Origin: Gordius sp. MW1
Taxonomy: Eukaryota > Nematomorpha > Gordioida > Gordea > Gordiidae
Assembly: GCA_964036665.1 (NCBI GenBank)
Contig: OZ038533.1
Coordinates: 1,598,001 to 1,662,000, forward strand
Direction of reading: 5' to 3'
Length of the DNA: 64,000 nt
The notes beneath the pieces are model-generated. The model did no database searches and was not told the DNA's origin. It saw nothing but the letters and a program-made list of their open reading frames with translations. Positions 1-11,003 of this stretch are shown here, piece after piece. Both the position numbers and the translations under genes were made by a program. Positions within the stretch are counted from its first letter, which is position 1. Each line of letters opens with the position of its first letter.

Positions 1-517
1 ACTCTGGACTCCTTTCTATATATATGTTAATAAATGATTTTTATTATCGCCCCTTTTAACACGATTATTTGCCTTAAACTGCCATATGCATCTATTTTTG
101 TAAATCTATTTTATAAGATGAAACGGGTTTGAACCCCCCCCCCCTCCAATAACAAATTTTATTTATTTTCTTCTGAATTATTTTGAAAAACTCAATGATA
201 TTAATAGGACTCGTTGTTGTGATTATAAGAAATAATTTATTAGCTTTATTAATTTGAGATTTACTTTTAGATACAAATCTCCTTTTTAAGACTATAAACA
301 TTTTCCATCCCTAGTGCGTTTTTTGAAATCAAAAAAATTTAATACTTAAGTAATCTCGACTTCTCAAATAGAATATGAAGCCAAATTTTAATGACGTTTT
401 ATTTTTTTGAGGGTTTAACCTTACTTTAGATTTCCGTTTTTTAAAAATTTCGAGCGTTTCTACAGCTTGAGAAGAGCCTAATATAAAAATAATTAATACT
501 CAAATTAATGATAACAC
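1..517. other. AT-rich non-coding DNA
   Basis: No gene, RNA or repeat boundary is recognisable. The short open frames here have no domain signature. There is a C-homopolymer run near 136-146. Confidence 0.5.
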
Positions 518-1105
518 AGGTCTACAAAAAACCATTCTGCAATCGGACCTATAATTCTGATTTGCGCTGAACAATAATCTGTTTTTATTTTTCCCAAAAC
601 TTCCAGTTTTTAAATGATCAAGATTGAAGGTACAAAAAATGTCCATTTTAACCTTTTTTATACTATATTCCCAGGGCATTTTTAATCTAGGCTAAAAAAT
701 ATTTATTTATGCCTGTAGAGTCAAGTGTCGTCTATAGGTCCATTATTTTAGTTTTTTGTTTCACCTCTATATTTAAATTTATTCGCGTATACGTGAACCC
801 CTTTGTCTTATTAAAAATCATCCCACTATGGTTAGAAAATCGAGTACACTAGATAGAGTACATACTGCGTAAGCGATGTTAACTAACCTATCTCTCTCTC
901 CATCTCTTCCACTCCCGCCCCCAATTTAGCCTCGAAAAAGGTTAAAATGAGCATTTTTTGCACCTTCAACTTCGTTTATCAAAAAAAACTGGAAGTTTTA
1001 GAAAAAAATTAAAAACAATATTATTTCGCCTAAAATTATCTATCAGAATTATTGGTCTGGTTGCAATATGGAATCACAAAGTCAATATTTGTAGACCTAA
1101 CTTTA
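518..1105. repeat. Imperfect inverted repeat, about 590 bp
   Basis: The stretch at about 525-665 reappears in reverse complement at about 935-1105. Shared blocks include AAAACTTCCAGTTTTT, a GAAGGT-CAAAAAATG block and ATTTTAACCTTTTT. The arms are about 140-170 bp with many small differences, separated by about 270 bp of unrelated sequence. This looks like an old foldback or TIR element. No clean terminal duplication was found, so its outer ends and family are unknown. Confidence 0.55.
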
Positions 1106-1297
1106 CAAAGCGTTTTGCACGCCTCATTCGTGTATAACTCATAAAACCTCATTTTAAAATCTCTTTTTTTAGAAAGTGGGTGTGCTATTTTACAATAAAG
1201 ATTCATGATCAAATTGACCTAAGAATTAATAATCCTCATGATTTATCAAATTGATGGTCTACTTTTCGATGATCATGACATAACCATCTTCATTAAA

Positions 1298-1441
1298 TCA
1301 AATGTAATTGACATCGCCCCCCCCCCTTTGGGCAATCCTACATACGCAACTGATACATATAAATTATGAAATTTTGTATAGTATTATTTATCAAAAAATT
1401 TTAAATTCCCCTCCTTGAGGCAATCCTGCCTACGCCACAGT
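1298..1441. repeat. Fragments of hAT-type MITE ends
   Basis: Two copies of a right-hand MITE end follow one another: a C-run with GGGCAATCCTACATACGCAACTG ending near 1345, and GGCAATCCTGCCTACGCCACAG ending near 1441. They match the inverted form of the CAGTGGCGTAGCCAGG end seen in the intact MITEs of this window. No matching left ends or TSDs were found, so these are treated as truncated copies. Confidence 0.4.
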
Positions 1442-2346
1442 GAAACGTTAAAAGAAAGTTTGGGGGCATTGAATAGTTGTAGACTGTAAATTTTAGAATT
1501 TCGATTAATCGAATAGAAGATCAGCCCTTATTTATTAAACAATGATGGATGATCTAAATTTACACCAAATATATATGTTATGACAAAGATTTTGTAATCT
1601 GGGTCGATCAGGCTTGAGCATGACGATTTGCTTGACAACTTATGAAAAAACAATTTATAACATCAAATTCAAAGTATTTTATATTGCAATTTTTATGCCT
1701 ATTCATTGGGGAATCTATTATTATTATATGACGCGATTTGATAAACGGTTGACTAGAGGCAATTTAAACAATCCCATTCAGTGATTTCAAAATTGTATGC
1801 CACTAAATGATTTACATTTTTGCAATTTTCTTAATTATCTAAAAGGTTATTTTAGAATTTAAATTCAATAGGTCTCATATAGGTGTTTTAAACGACAAAA
1901 AAATTCGTTCATAAATTCTGATTCGTGTTGTATCCCTGTTTACCCTTACCCCTTGGGGTATCCCTTTGTTTCCTTACACGTGCGATATTTACCGCGATAA
2001 TAATCCTGTTTACCCAACATAATCTTAACCAGATTAAGCGCCCGCGGATAGATGTTGGTGCTATCGCCAGCGCTTTTTGCCCTTAGCTGGCATTAATTGC
2101 TCTTTTGATAAGCGTTGTTATAGGATGAGGTGTGGATAACAGTTTTGGTGAGAAGGTGAGAGTCCTCGTCCACTATCGAGAGGTCGAATCGGCAGACCCT
2201 TCGAGGTTCAGGACTACCAAAGCCCCCTCGTTTCGGTTGCCTTTCGATTACCTTTTGAAGCGCGACTATTGATGCGTTATGCGCCCGGGGCTTAAGGCTC
2301 ATCGGGGGTACGTGACGTGGAGCCATATTAAGATATAATCTTAACA
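1442..2346. other. Non-coding DNA with a GC-richer block
   Basis: No gene is recognised. The block at about 1990-2345 is clearly richer in GC than its surroundings and ends in a near-palindrome of TTAAGATA type (about 2329-2346). A 77-codon open frame on the - strand here has no recognisable domain. The block could be part of an unknown repeat. Confidence 0.4.
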
Positions 2347-2540
2347 GCCGTGTGCCCCTCTTCGTCTCTTTAGCTACTCATAACCATTTTTTTAAAATGT
2401 CTACAAACCTTTCTATCTGCCCGTAGTGTTTCGATCTCGTCTCGTCTGGGTCTCGAAAGCAAAATCTCGTCTGGGGAGCGATTATGAAAATCTCGTCTCA
2501 GTCTAGAAAAATCTCGGTCTCGACCAGAATTCTCAATTAT
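2347..2540. repeat. Possible hAT element end with TCTCG repeats
   Basis: The stretch starts CAGCCGTGTGCCCCTC, similar in form to other hAT ends in this window (CAG/TAG followed by GTGTGC). It is followed at about 2430-2530 by repeated TCTCGTCT or TCTCGG motifs about 30 bp apart. Such subterminal repeat clusters occur in the four better-supported hAT elements here. The opposite end is uncertain: GGCACACGG near 3040-3050 is a candidate without a TSD. Confidence 0.35.
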
Positions 2541-3458
2541 ACGAATTAAAATTTCTCTTGTTTTATTAAAAATGGTAAATAAGTGTAATGGCAAAATATT
2601 TTTTAAAGATTTAGCGCGACCCTACATCTCATTGACAATATAAAGATATGATGAACTAAGCCATAAAGATAATGTTTTCTATGGAAAGTGCAAATAAACT
2701 ATAAATAAGTTGGAAGCATAAAAAATTAAATTGTAGTTCTAGCAAATTTTAACATTTGTATGAAATTTACTGTGCCTGTCAATAATAAATAGACTTAAGT
2801 TATCCTATATTTGACTTAGTTACATTTTTTGGCAAATTGGGATTCTTTATTAACCTGGCTTAAGCCTCAAAGTAGGCCTTAATATATTTGGGATAAACAT
2901 TTTTGTTTATTGATATTACCATCATCAATTATAGCCCATAGAGTTTATTGCATTATACCGTTATAAACCACAAAATACGAGTGACTTTTAATGATAATAT
3001 TATTATTGAGAGAATTGATAACTAGTTGCACATTTTAGAACGGCACACGGTCAAAGTAGCAGAAAAATAGCAGCCAAATTGGTCAGATATCTTCAGGATT
3101 CATCAAGATTGTTAGGGTTAGGTAGGAATACATCACAAATTTCCTCCCCATTTGAGATTTAATTCTAATATCTAGATTATCTAAAAAATATTCTGCTACT
3201 TCAACATCATTCTGCTATTTTGACGGGTATACTCTAGAACGTGGTGAAAACAACAATAAAAGCAGCATTATTATAGGATTAAGAACATATGATTTTGAAC
3301 TCTAAATTAAAGGGCACATCACATATTTTGTTTTATGACAAAAATCATCATAATCAAATTTGAATTCTAACTAACTTTGCCATTAAATAGTTATTTATCT
3401 AATATAGTATAAGTTCGTGTATTTAATTTATGTTGCACAATTGCCTTAATCATGACAA
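2541..3458. other. AT-rich DNA with a small inverted repeat
   Basis: No gene is seen. At 3051-3073 (TCAAAGTAGCAGAAAAATAG) and 3193-3224 (CTGCTACTTCAA, then CTGCTATTTTGA) the same AGTAGCAG and AATAGCAG motifs occur in opposite orientation. This suggests a roughly 175 bp MITE-like unit, but no TSD was found. Confidence 0.35.
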
Positions 3459-3723
3459 TCGCGTACGCCTCTGGGAAATATTTGAGATTCGATTCGAATC
3501 CGAATTCGAATCCATATGTCTAAGTTTCGAATCGAATATTCACGCTGCTAAGATTTGAAAATCCGAATCAAATCCTTGAAAAATCGAATTTTATATTTTG
3601 TAAGTTTAATTTAAATGGACGAGACTCAAATATTTAGCTATTTTTATCTTACCGCATTTTAGCTATTTTTCCTGCTCCAGTTTGAAAAATTTTAATTTAA
3701 AAATTTTCAAACTTACATAAGTT

Positions 3724-4670
3724 ATGGAGAACGAGGATCACAATTTAATTAAATTATGGACTTTGATAAAAACTGCAAAACAGCCCAAAAATATTTCACG
3801 ATTAAAGGCTATATGTAAAGAATTTGACCCACCAATTAATTACATACAGGCAAAACTTGACATGGAAGTCAGATGGAACAGCAGATCATGCTAACAAAAT
3901 GGCCAAACAGAAAATTGAAGATACATAGCATTCAATAAGAAGTCAGTCTTATAAGCGAGTGTGGTCGATTTAAGGCTCAATATTTGAGTGCTTATCACCA
4001 GTACATGGCATATCGTTTAGAAAAATTAAAGCTAAATTGGAAACTGCTATGTCAACCCGATTTTGTATCAACTAGCGAGGTATCAACACTGGATCGTCTA
4101 TTAAGAGCGACATGATTTTTGCACATTGAATGTTCAGCCTTTACAATGGTGGAAATCGAATCAACGTCGTTTTCCAACCATTCAAAAATTGGCATAAAAT
4201 CTTTTCTCTATACCTGGATCATTTACCCCGTGCGAAATAATATTTTCAACCGGAACCAATTTATTGACCAACACAAGCAATCGTTTAAGGATGAGCATGC
4301 TCGTAGCCAGGATTTTCTTAAGGGGGAGAAAAAATTCAATAAATTTTTCGACACTTTTATTTATAATGTAACAAAAATAAACTTCGCGTACAATATATGC
4401 GAAACTTCAAGGCGCTATATAACCAGCTTTGGAAAAATCTCTTCTCTTCATTAATCAGAGCATTTACTATCGCTTTTATACCTTAAAAAAGGTCATGGGG
4501 CTTCAAAAAAATTTCCAAATATTGGTCAAGGGGGTGGAAAAGTCCCGCCTTCTGCCCCCTTGGCTACGCGCCTGAGGATGAGTGTTAGGAAGATAATTTG
4601 CCTTAAAAGTTGGCCAAAAACGGTTCTTGATTGTCCTACATATATCGCTATAGTTTTTTGTTCGCTTTAA
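3724..4670 (+). pseudogene. hAT transposase remnant
   Basis: Frame pieces after ATG 3724 read KLDMEVRWNS, matching the hAT core motif (LDV-TRWNST). Further on, near 4135-4190, another frame reads PLQWWKSNQRRFPTIQKLA, the conserved segment before the hAT dimerisation domain. Then comes IPGSFTPCEIIFSTGTNLL, a decayed form of the IPATS-ERxFS-AG signature. Stops and frameshifts break it, and most of the catalytic core is missing. The MITE at 4296-4574 splits the C-terminal part, which resumes at 4583. It cannot encode a working transposase. Confidence 0.65.
4296..4574. mobile_element. hAT-type MITE (279 bp)
   Basis: The ends are CATGCTCGTAGCCAGG and the inverse of CAGGCGCGTAGCCAAGG. A perfect 8 bp TSD, AGGATGAG, flanks it (4288-4295 and 4575-4582). 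It sits inside the hAT transposase remnant, whose sequence resumes after the duplicate. It belongs to the MITE family with consensus end CAGTGGCGTAGCCAGG that recurs through the window. Confidence 0.85.
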
Positions 4671-4675
4671 ATATT

Positions 4676-4840
4676 TGTAGTGGTCGTGATACGGAGAGAG
4701 ATATACGCACGCAGAGTCAACCCTCATTTGAATATTAACCAACCCATACCATTATTTAGACTCGCGATAAATAGTTTTGTTTTTCGGTAATCATTAATGT
4801 TTTCTGTGAATAAACCATATGTTCCTTTCTTTATCGCTAT
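4676..4840 (+). repeat. 5' LTR of CsRn1-like element
   Basis: 165 bp, starting TGTAGTGGTC and ending TATCGCTAT. It differs from the 3' LTR at one base (GAGAGAGATA here, GAGAGAAATA there). Confidence 0.9.
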
Positions 4841-4844
4841 AATA

Positions 4845-4857
4845 TGGTGACCCCGTT
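4845..4857 (+). promoter_or_regulatory. Primer binding site of CsRn1-like element
   Basis: TGGTGACCCCGTT begins four bases after the 5' LTR. The TGG start, complementary to a tRNA CCA end, is typical. In CsRn1-type elements this sequence type pairs with tRNA-Trp (family knowledge, not tested here). Confidence 0.7.
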
Positions 4858-4924
4858 CTTTTTTCCCTCCAACAATCTCACGAATTAATTAGTTATTGCT
4901 CGCAAACAATCATTTCTTTTCAAA

Positions 4925-5692
4925 ATGAAAAATTCTACAGAGAAAGAGGGTTGTGAAGCAACTATCCAACTGAAAATACCCACATTTTACCGCAGAAATG
5001 TTAGAATTTGGCTAGCTCAGGCAGAAGCCGTATTTCAGGCAAGAAGAATTACCTCTGAGAAATCAAAATTTGGTTATATTCTTGAGACATTACCTCCCGA
5101 AATCGCTGAGGAAGTGGAGGATTTAATCATTAATGTCCCACCTGATCAGCCATTTCAGAAACTCAAACAAGCACTTATCAAGAGGGTAGGCGACTCCGAT
5201 GAATCAAGATTGATGGAATTCCTAACGGCAGTGGATTTAGGGGATAGATCCCCATCTCAGCTTTTGCGATACATGAAGAGTTTAGTGGGAACATACGTTC
5301 TTGACCAAAAGATTCTAAAGGAACTCTGGCTCAATAAATTACCTTGTGAACTAATTCCCATATTAGTCTCGTTTACTGAAGATACTGCACTGGAGAAATT
5401 GGCGGAAACAGCCGACCGCATCGTACTGGCCAAAAAAACTAATTATGTTAATGACATTCATAACCAAAAAAAACACTCCACCGATGCATACCCTAAAGAA
5501 CTAACAGATGTTTTATCTGCTCTAAATAGGACATTAGAAAAGATAGGTGAAACCCAGACCCCTTTTCGCCCACCTGGGATTTCGAGCGACAGACCCTGGT
5601 GCTGGTACCATAACACCTGGGGATCAAACGCCAGGAAATGTGTTCAACCATGTTATTTTGGAAAAGGTTTAAAAAGGCAGGCCTACCATTAA
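4925..5692 (+). CDS. Gag of CsRn1-like retrotransposon
   Basis: An intact 255-codon frame starting 80 bp after the primer site, the only unbroken protein of this element. Residues 1-190 resemble the capsid part of CsRn1-type Gag: IRIWLAQAEAVF-like at the start, then YILETLPPE and LWLNKLP blocks. The C-terminus (about 226-243) has CWYH-X9-C-X3-C, the CHCC nucleic-acid-binding motif of this clade instead of a CCHC knuckle. The last 55 bases overlap the protease-pol frame, which lies in the -1 phase. A TTTAAAA heptamer sits in the overlap. Confidence 0.85.
   Translation: MKNSTEKEGCEATIQLKIPTFYRRNVRIWLAQAEAVFQARRITSEKSKFGYILETLPPEIAEEVEDLIINVPPDQPFQKLKQALIKRVGDSDESRLMEFLTAVDLGDRSPSQLLRYMKSLVGTYVLDQKILKELWLNKLPCELIPILVSFTEDTALEKLAETADRIVLAKKTNYVNDIHNQKKHSTDAYPKELTDVLSALNRTLEKIGETQTPFRPPGISSDRPWCWYHNTWGSNARKCVQPCYFGKGLKRQAYH
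5668..5674 (+). promoter_or_regulatory. Candidate -1 frameshift site between gag and pol
   Basis: The heptamer TTTAAAA is phased T-TTA-AAA in the gag frame, which is the X-XXY-YYZ layout used for -1 slippage. A -1 step leads directly into the protease-pol frame, 16 bases before the gag stop codon begins. Two self-complementary GGCC blocks downstream (near 5680 and 5711) could form a stem. The alternative is a one-base indel that split an originally single frame. Confidence 0.45.
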
Positions 5693-6438
5693 AGGCGATA
5701 GCTGGATCCGGCCATAACAACAATAATCGCCTTTTCTACGTATTTGACAAAATATCCGGGCTCCGCTATTTGATTGACACTGGAGCGCAAATCAGTGTAA
5801 TACCACCTACCACTAAAATGAAGGTAACACTAAACGATATATGTTTAAAAGCAGCAAATTCGAGCGATATAAATACTTTTGGAAAAATATCGTTATCATT
5901 AGATATAGGTTTAAAACGAGAATTCAAATGGACATTTTTGATAGCAGATGTACATTCACCTATATTCGGTTCTGATTTTATATCATATTTTGGTTTAATA
6001 ATTGATATTAAAAATAAACGCCTAATTAATCCACAAAATTTTTCTCTAAAAGTATCAAATATAACTAATCCCATTAGAAGCCCAATTTCACAAAATAATG
6101 ATTTTTACTCCATATTAAAACAATTTTCGGATATTACCAAGCCACCGGATTTTAATGACAAAGTGAAACATAATACCAAACACCATATAATAACAAAAGG
6201 ACCAGCGATCCATTGTTCTCCAAGACGTTTAAACCCCGAAAAATTTCAAATAGCAAAAAAAGAATTTGAAGAAATGAGGAGATTAGGAATCCTTCACATA
6301 GTAAATGGTCATCCCCCTTACACATGGTCCCAAAAGAGGCCCCAGGGACATGGCGTCCATGTGGAGATTTTAGAATGCTTAATTACGCAACAAGACCTGA
6401 TAGATACCCGATACCACATTTACATGATTTTACTTTAA
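5674..6438 (+). pseudogene. Protease region of CsRn1-like pol
   Basis: Entered by -1 shift from gag. The retropepsin catalytic motif LIDTGAQISVIPP is near 5770-5808, followed by IFGSDFISYFGLIID (about 5956-6000), the usual C-terminal protease segment. The linker to reverse transcriptase follows ([19 protein letters not shown], about 6222-6276). The frame is lost near 6320, where the RT sequence moves to another phase. Confidence 0.8.
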
Positions 6439-7030
6439 ATCTAACAGGCAAATTCATTTTTTCAAAGTTGGATTTGGTAAAAGCTTACCATCAAATTCCG
6501 GTGGCACCAGAGGACATCCCGAAGACCGCAATCACAACACCTTTTGGGCTGTTTGAATTTTTAAGAATGCCTTTCGGAGTTCGGAACGCAGCACAAACAT
6601 TTCAGCCCCTCATAGATGACATTTTTAATGGTTTGGATTTTGTGTACGCCTACATTGATGATATACTTATCGCCAGTTCCACAGAACATGACACAAATTA
6701 CAAACATACGGTATTCGAATAAATCTATCAAAATGTTCTTTGGGGGTAAGATCATTAAACTTTCTTGGTCATCACGTCGATCAAAATGGCATACGCCCCT
6801 TGTCAAACAAAATTGACGCGATTAGGGATTTTCCGATTCCTCAAACAATGAAGAGTTTGAAACGTTTTTTAGGTATGGTGAATTTTTATAGACGGTTTAT
6901 ACCAAATTGTGGTTCAATTTCGAAACCACTTACCGACCTATTAAACAATGATGAGAAAGAGATTAAAATAACGGACGCAAAAATTAATTCATTTAATCTT
7001 CTAAAACAAAGTATAAAGCAACTAATTTAG
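6324..7030 (+). pseudogene. Reverse transcriptase of CsRn1-like pol
   Basis: The RT fingers and palm are clear: [26 protein letters not shown] (first catalytic Asp), [16 protein letters not shown], and the YIDD box in [13 protein letters not shown] near 6642-6680. After a frame change near 6700-6740 the thumb or connection follows: LNFLGHHVDQNGI, then FLGMVNFYRRFIPNC. The catalytic residues are present, but the frame change means no single protein can be read. Confidence 0.85.
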
Positions 7031-7425
7031 GATTTTTAAAACCAAACTGTAGGTTAACGTTAACCACAGATGCTTCGAACATAGCAGTAGGGGGAGTTTT
7101 ACACCAAATAATTGATAACAAACAACAACCATTAGCTTTTTTTTCTCAAAAACTATTAGCAGCTTAAACACGCTGTAGTACATTTGGACGAGAATTACTA
7201 GCTATTTTTCTGGCGATTAAACATTTCAAACACATACTGGAAGGACGTCATTTCACTATATTTACGGATCATAAACTTTAATTTATGCTTTCCAGGCACA
7301 AGTTGATCGTTACTCACCCAGAGAGATTCGACATTTGGATTATATCTCGCAATTCAGTACCGACATTCGCTTTATAAAAGGTATTAGTAACATTACAGCT
7401 GACACATTATCTCGGTCAGACATAA
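7031..7425 (+). pseudogene. RNase H and linker of CsRn1-like pol
   Basis: TTDASNIAVGGVLHQ (near 7057) carries the first RNase H Asp. FGRELLAIFLAIKHFKHIL and TIFTDHKL follow, with in-frame stops near 7166 and 7278. The domain end, FIKGISNITADTLSR (near 7371-7415), marks the passage to integrase. Confidence 0.8.
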
Positions 7426-8440
7426 CGTCTCTAACTCTACCTTTTTGTCCTAATGACAACCAAATAGTTATGAACCAAATGGATGATCCGGAGTTACTGC
7501 TTAACACAAAATCTATGCGTCTTGTGAAATTAAAAAGCCCCAGTTGTCAAAAAGACATTCTGTGTGACATATCTACAGGTGCACCGCGACCACTTATACC
7601 TACAAGACTGAGGAAAAATTTCTTCAACCACTTTCACTCTCTCTCACATCCCGGGATTCGGGCAACTCAAAGACTCATTACCCGCAGTTTTGTGTGGCCA
7701 CCAATGAACAAAGATATCCGGAATTGGACAAGGGACAAGAGAATGCATTAAATGTCAAAAATCTAAGGTGAACAAACACACCATCACTTCACCCGGCATT
7801 TTTGACGACACCGACGAGAGGTTTAGTCACGTGCATTTGGATGTGGTAGGCCCTTTACCACCTTCATCTCACTACACCCATATTTTTACAGCCATTGATC
7901 GCTTTACGAGATGGCCAATTGCAATACCAATCAACGAGACATCAGCGGAAAATTTAGCACGAATATTTATTGAATACTGGGTTGCCAATTTTGGTGTCCC
8001 AAAGGTTATAACTACTGATAGAGGGGCTCAATTTACATCCAGTTTATTCCGAGAATTATCATCCACATTAGGATCTGACCATATCAGAACTACAGCCTAT
8101 CACCCGTGTTCTAATGGGTTAGTTGAGCGGTTCCATAGGCAGTTAAAGGCTTCCATCATGACACAGGAAGATACAACAAAATGGAGTGAAACACTAATAT
8201 TAATTCTTCTCAGCATTAGGTCGACAATCAAAGAAGATATCGGATACACTCCTTCGGAAATGGTTTATGGGACGACGTTAAGGCTACCAGGGGATTTTTC
8301 AAAAATCGTTCATAGAATCAAAACCAGGTTATGTAATTAGACTTAAAGAAATAATGCAAAATTTAAAATTCTGCCCTACCAGAAAACATGATAAGAAGGA
8401 ATATATCCCTAATTATTTAAAAACATCAGAGTATGTTTTT
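7426..8440 (+). pseudogene. Integrase core of CsRn1-like pol
   Basis: The zinc-binding part is HFHSLSHPGIRATQRLI with a decayed C-X2-C after it (frame break near 7735). The catalytic core is well kept: HLDVVGPLPP (first Asp), VITTDRGAQFTSSLF (second Asp) and SNGLVERFHRQLKA (Glu), the D,D-35-E arrangement. Family-typical PSEMVYGTTLRLPGDF follows. The frame is lost near 8340. Coding sequence continues to the foldback insertion at 8446 and resumes at 10711. Confidence 0.85.
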
Positions 8441-8445
8441 GTACG

Positions 8446-9304
8446 TATCATGTCCCAGGAGGGACATGACATATTTACACGCCTAATCTTTACATGCTAA
8501 ATACTGATTTATTTAATCTGAATCAAAATCTGTGAATAATTTATCAATGAATAAGTGTGAATGTTTCCATTTAAATAGTGATGAGATATCAATAACAATA
8601 ATGGGGGGGGGGGGGGGGAATTGAAGACGTGAGTAAGTAAAAAATAGTATTGTACCGCGCGTTGATTACACACCATAATAGTGATAAGGTGGTAAATAAT
8701 ACAATCATGATCGAGGGGGGGGATTGACGATGTAAACAACAATAATGGGGAGATAAACATATATCAACGATACCATCTCGATCGGGGAGGGGAATTATAT
8801 CAAACCAACGCGATCATCGTATAACGCGCTGATAACAATAATATGGGGAGAAAGAAAGAGGGACTGCGTGACAAGCAATAACTTCTTTCTTTAACTTGAA
8901 GGGTAATAAAACTAGAAAGGGGAGGGGTAAATTAAATATTTATCATAAACGACTAAAACCCGCCATAGGCGGCTAAAACTAGTTATACAGAATAGACCTA
9001 TAATAAAACTAATCCTTAAACGGGGGAAGGGGAGGGGGAAACGGAGTAGATACACCATTAACATTTATTGAAACGGGTGACAAATAAAAAATCTAAATTT
9101 GGCCTTATGCCACACCTTACCCTTTACCCAAAATAAACTTGACCTTCACAAAAACAACATATCACTTAAACGACATATTTACTTTTGATCATTTTCAATC
9201 AGGCCACCAATTAAATTTATCACTAATGCTACTTTATAAAAACCCTGAGGATAACTCATAGAGTTCAGAGCCTCAAAACATACGAGGATAACTCCTAGAG
9301 TTCA
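8446..9304 (+). repeat. Left arm of foldback element
   Basis: It pairs with 9852-10710 over its whole length with few differences, such as the length of the G run near 8604-8617 and a TATTT versus ATTTT variant near the tip. Confidence 0.85.
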
Positions 9305-9851
9305 AGTGAGCAGTTGTGGATCTTTTTAGACGCGTTGATTCAACAAAAAAAAACTATAAATTCCGAGCAGGACCAACATATACTTCTTATCCATGAAGTG
9401 GTTCAAGGGTTCAGATATACGTCAATATTCCACAGATGAAAGTCAATGAAGGAATTATTCTAATATGAACACTGGAAACAAATAATCTAAAAGAAGCAAA
9501 AATTCTTATTATGTTACGTAAATTTGATGATTATATTGTTAATAATCGATATTATATCAAAACCCCCCCCCCCCTCCCTTTTTATTTGAACATTTTTGGC
9601 GATTTTTTTTTGTCGAGGGAAAAACAGTTTTTTTTAGTAGAGTATGGCGAGGAAGAGGTCTAATTTTGATGGAAGCTTGCAATAAGGGTTATGTTAAATT
9701 TTTGAATGCCAATTTTGTTGGAACTCTTAATATGATTTATATTAATTTTGGTTACGAAAAAAGGGCCAGTAATTTGTTTTAAAGTTAAAGCTACGGATAT
9801 TTTTGAGGCTCTGAACTCTATGAGTTATCCTCATGTTGAATTTTGAGGCTC

Positions 9852-10710
9852 TGAACTCTAGGAGTTATCCTCGTATGTTTTGAGGCTCTGAACTCTATGA
9901 GTTATCCTCAGGGTTTTTATAAAGTAGCATTAGTGATAAATTTAATTGGTGGCCTGATTGAAAATGATCAAAAGTAAATATGTCGTTTAAGTGATATGTT
10001 GTTTTTGTGAAGGTCAAGTTTATTTTGGGTAAAGGGTAAGGTGTGGCATAAGGCCAAATTTAGATATTTTATTTGTCACCCGTTTCAATAAATGTTAATG
10101 GTGTATCTACTCCGTTTCCCCCTCCCCTTCCCCCGTTTAAGGATTAGTTTTATTATAGGTCTATTCTGTATAACTAGTTTTAGCCGCCTATGGCGGGTTT
10201 TAGTCGTTTATGATAAATATTTAATTTACCCCTCCCCTTTCTAGTTTTATTACCCTTCAAGTTAAAGAAAGAAGTTATTGCTTGTCACGCAGTCCCTCTT
10301 TCTATCTCCCCATATTATTGTTGTCAGCGCGTTATACGATGATCGCGTTGGTTTGATATAATTCCCCTCCCCGATCGAGATGATATCGTTGATATATGTT
10401 TATCTCCCCATTATTGTTGTTTACATCGTCAATCCCCCCCCTCGATCATGATTGTATTATTTACCACCTTATCACTATTATGGTGTGTAATCAACGCGCG
10501 GTACAATACTATTGTTTACTTACTCACGTCTTCAATTCCCCCCCCCCCCGATCATTATTGTTATTGATATCTCATCACTATTTAAATGGAAACATTCACA
10601 CTTATTCATTGATAAATTATTCACAGATTTTGATTCAGATTAAATAAATCAGTATTTAGCATGTAAAGATTAGGCGTGTAAAAATTTCATGTCCCTCCTG
10701 GGACATGATA
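9852..10710 (-). repeat. Right arm of foldback element
   Basis: Reverse complement of the left arm. The inner boundary is at TGAACTCTAGGAGTTATCC, which matches the left arm up to 9304. Confidence 0.85.
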
Positions 10711-10953
10711 GTACGTAATGACACGGTCAGAAAATCTTTACAACCCCCATACGATGGACCGTTTAAGGTAGTAAAAAGGAGTAAGAAATTTTTTAAAGTG
10801 ACAAAAGATAACAAAGAACAAACCATATCTATTGATAGACTTAAACCAGCATGGATCGAAACAAAAGAAGAGGATAGTGACACTTTACCTGTTCAACAAC
10901 GGATGTCTAGATATGGAAGAACTATAACTACTCCACGGAAATTTACTGCTTAA
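10711..10953 (+). pseudogene. Integrase C-terminal tail of CsRn1-like pol
   Basis: The frame continues the integrase after the foldback insert: VRNDTVRKSLQPPYDGPFKV, then TISIDRLKPAW, the C-terminal SH3-like segment of gypsy integrases. It ends in a stop just before the purine tract. The join across the insert, EYVFVR followed by NDTVRK, restores the family sequence, so this was one gene before the insertion. Confidence 0.85.
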
Positions 10954-10990
10954 AAATTTTGATGTATACATATCTTTTTCTCTTTTTTTA

Positions 10991-11003
10991 GAGGGGGAGT
11001 ATC
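10991..11003 (+). promoter_or_regulatory. Polypurine tract of CsRn1-like element
   Basis: GAGGGGGAGTATC directly precedes the 3' LTR, as expected for the plus-strand primer. Confidence 0.75.

Larger units (their letters stand above)
8446..10710. mobile_element. Foldback element with 859 bp inverted arms
   Basis: 2,265 bp. Both ends begin TATCATGTCCC, and the flanking duplicate GTACG lies at 8441-8445 and 10711-10715. Inside the tip is a further perfect palindrome: TCATGTCCC, AGGA, GGGACATGA. The arms, 8446-9304 and 9852-10710, are nearly perfect reverse complements of equal length. The 547 bp centre repeats the motif CTGAACTCTATGAGTTATCC. No transposase is encoded. Mirror-image open frames in the two arms are a by-product of symmetry. 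Removing the insert rejoins the integrase reading frame. Confidence 0.85.

Noticed and set aside
8509..8760. 83-residue open frame on the minus strand, nearly identical to one at 10396-10647 on the plus strand
   Set aside because: They are the two mirror arms of the foldback element. Low-complexity proline runs come from the homopolymer C or G stretch, and no domain is present.
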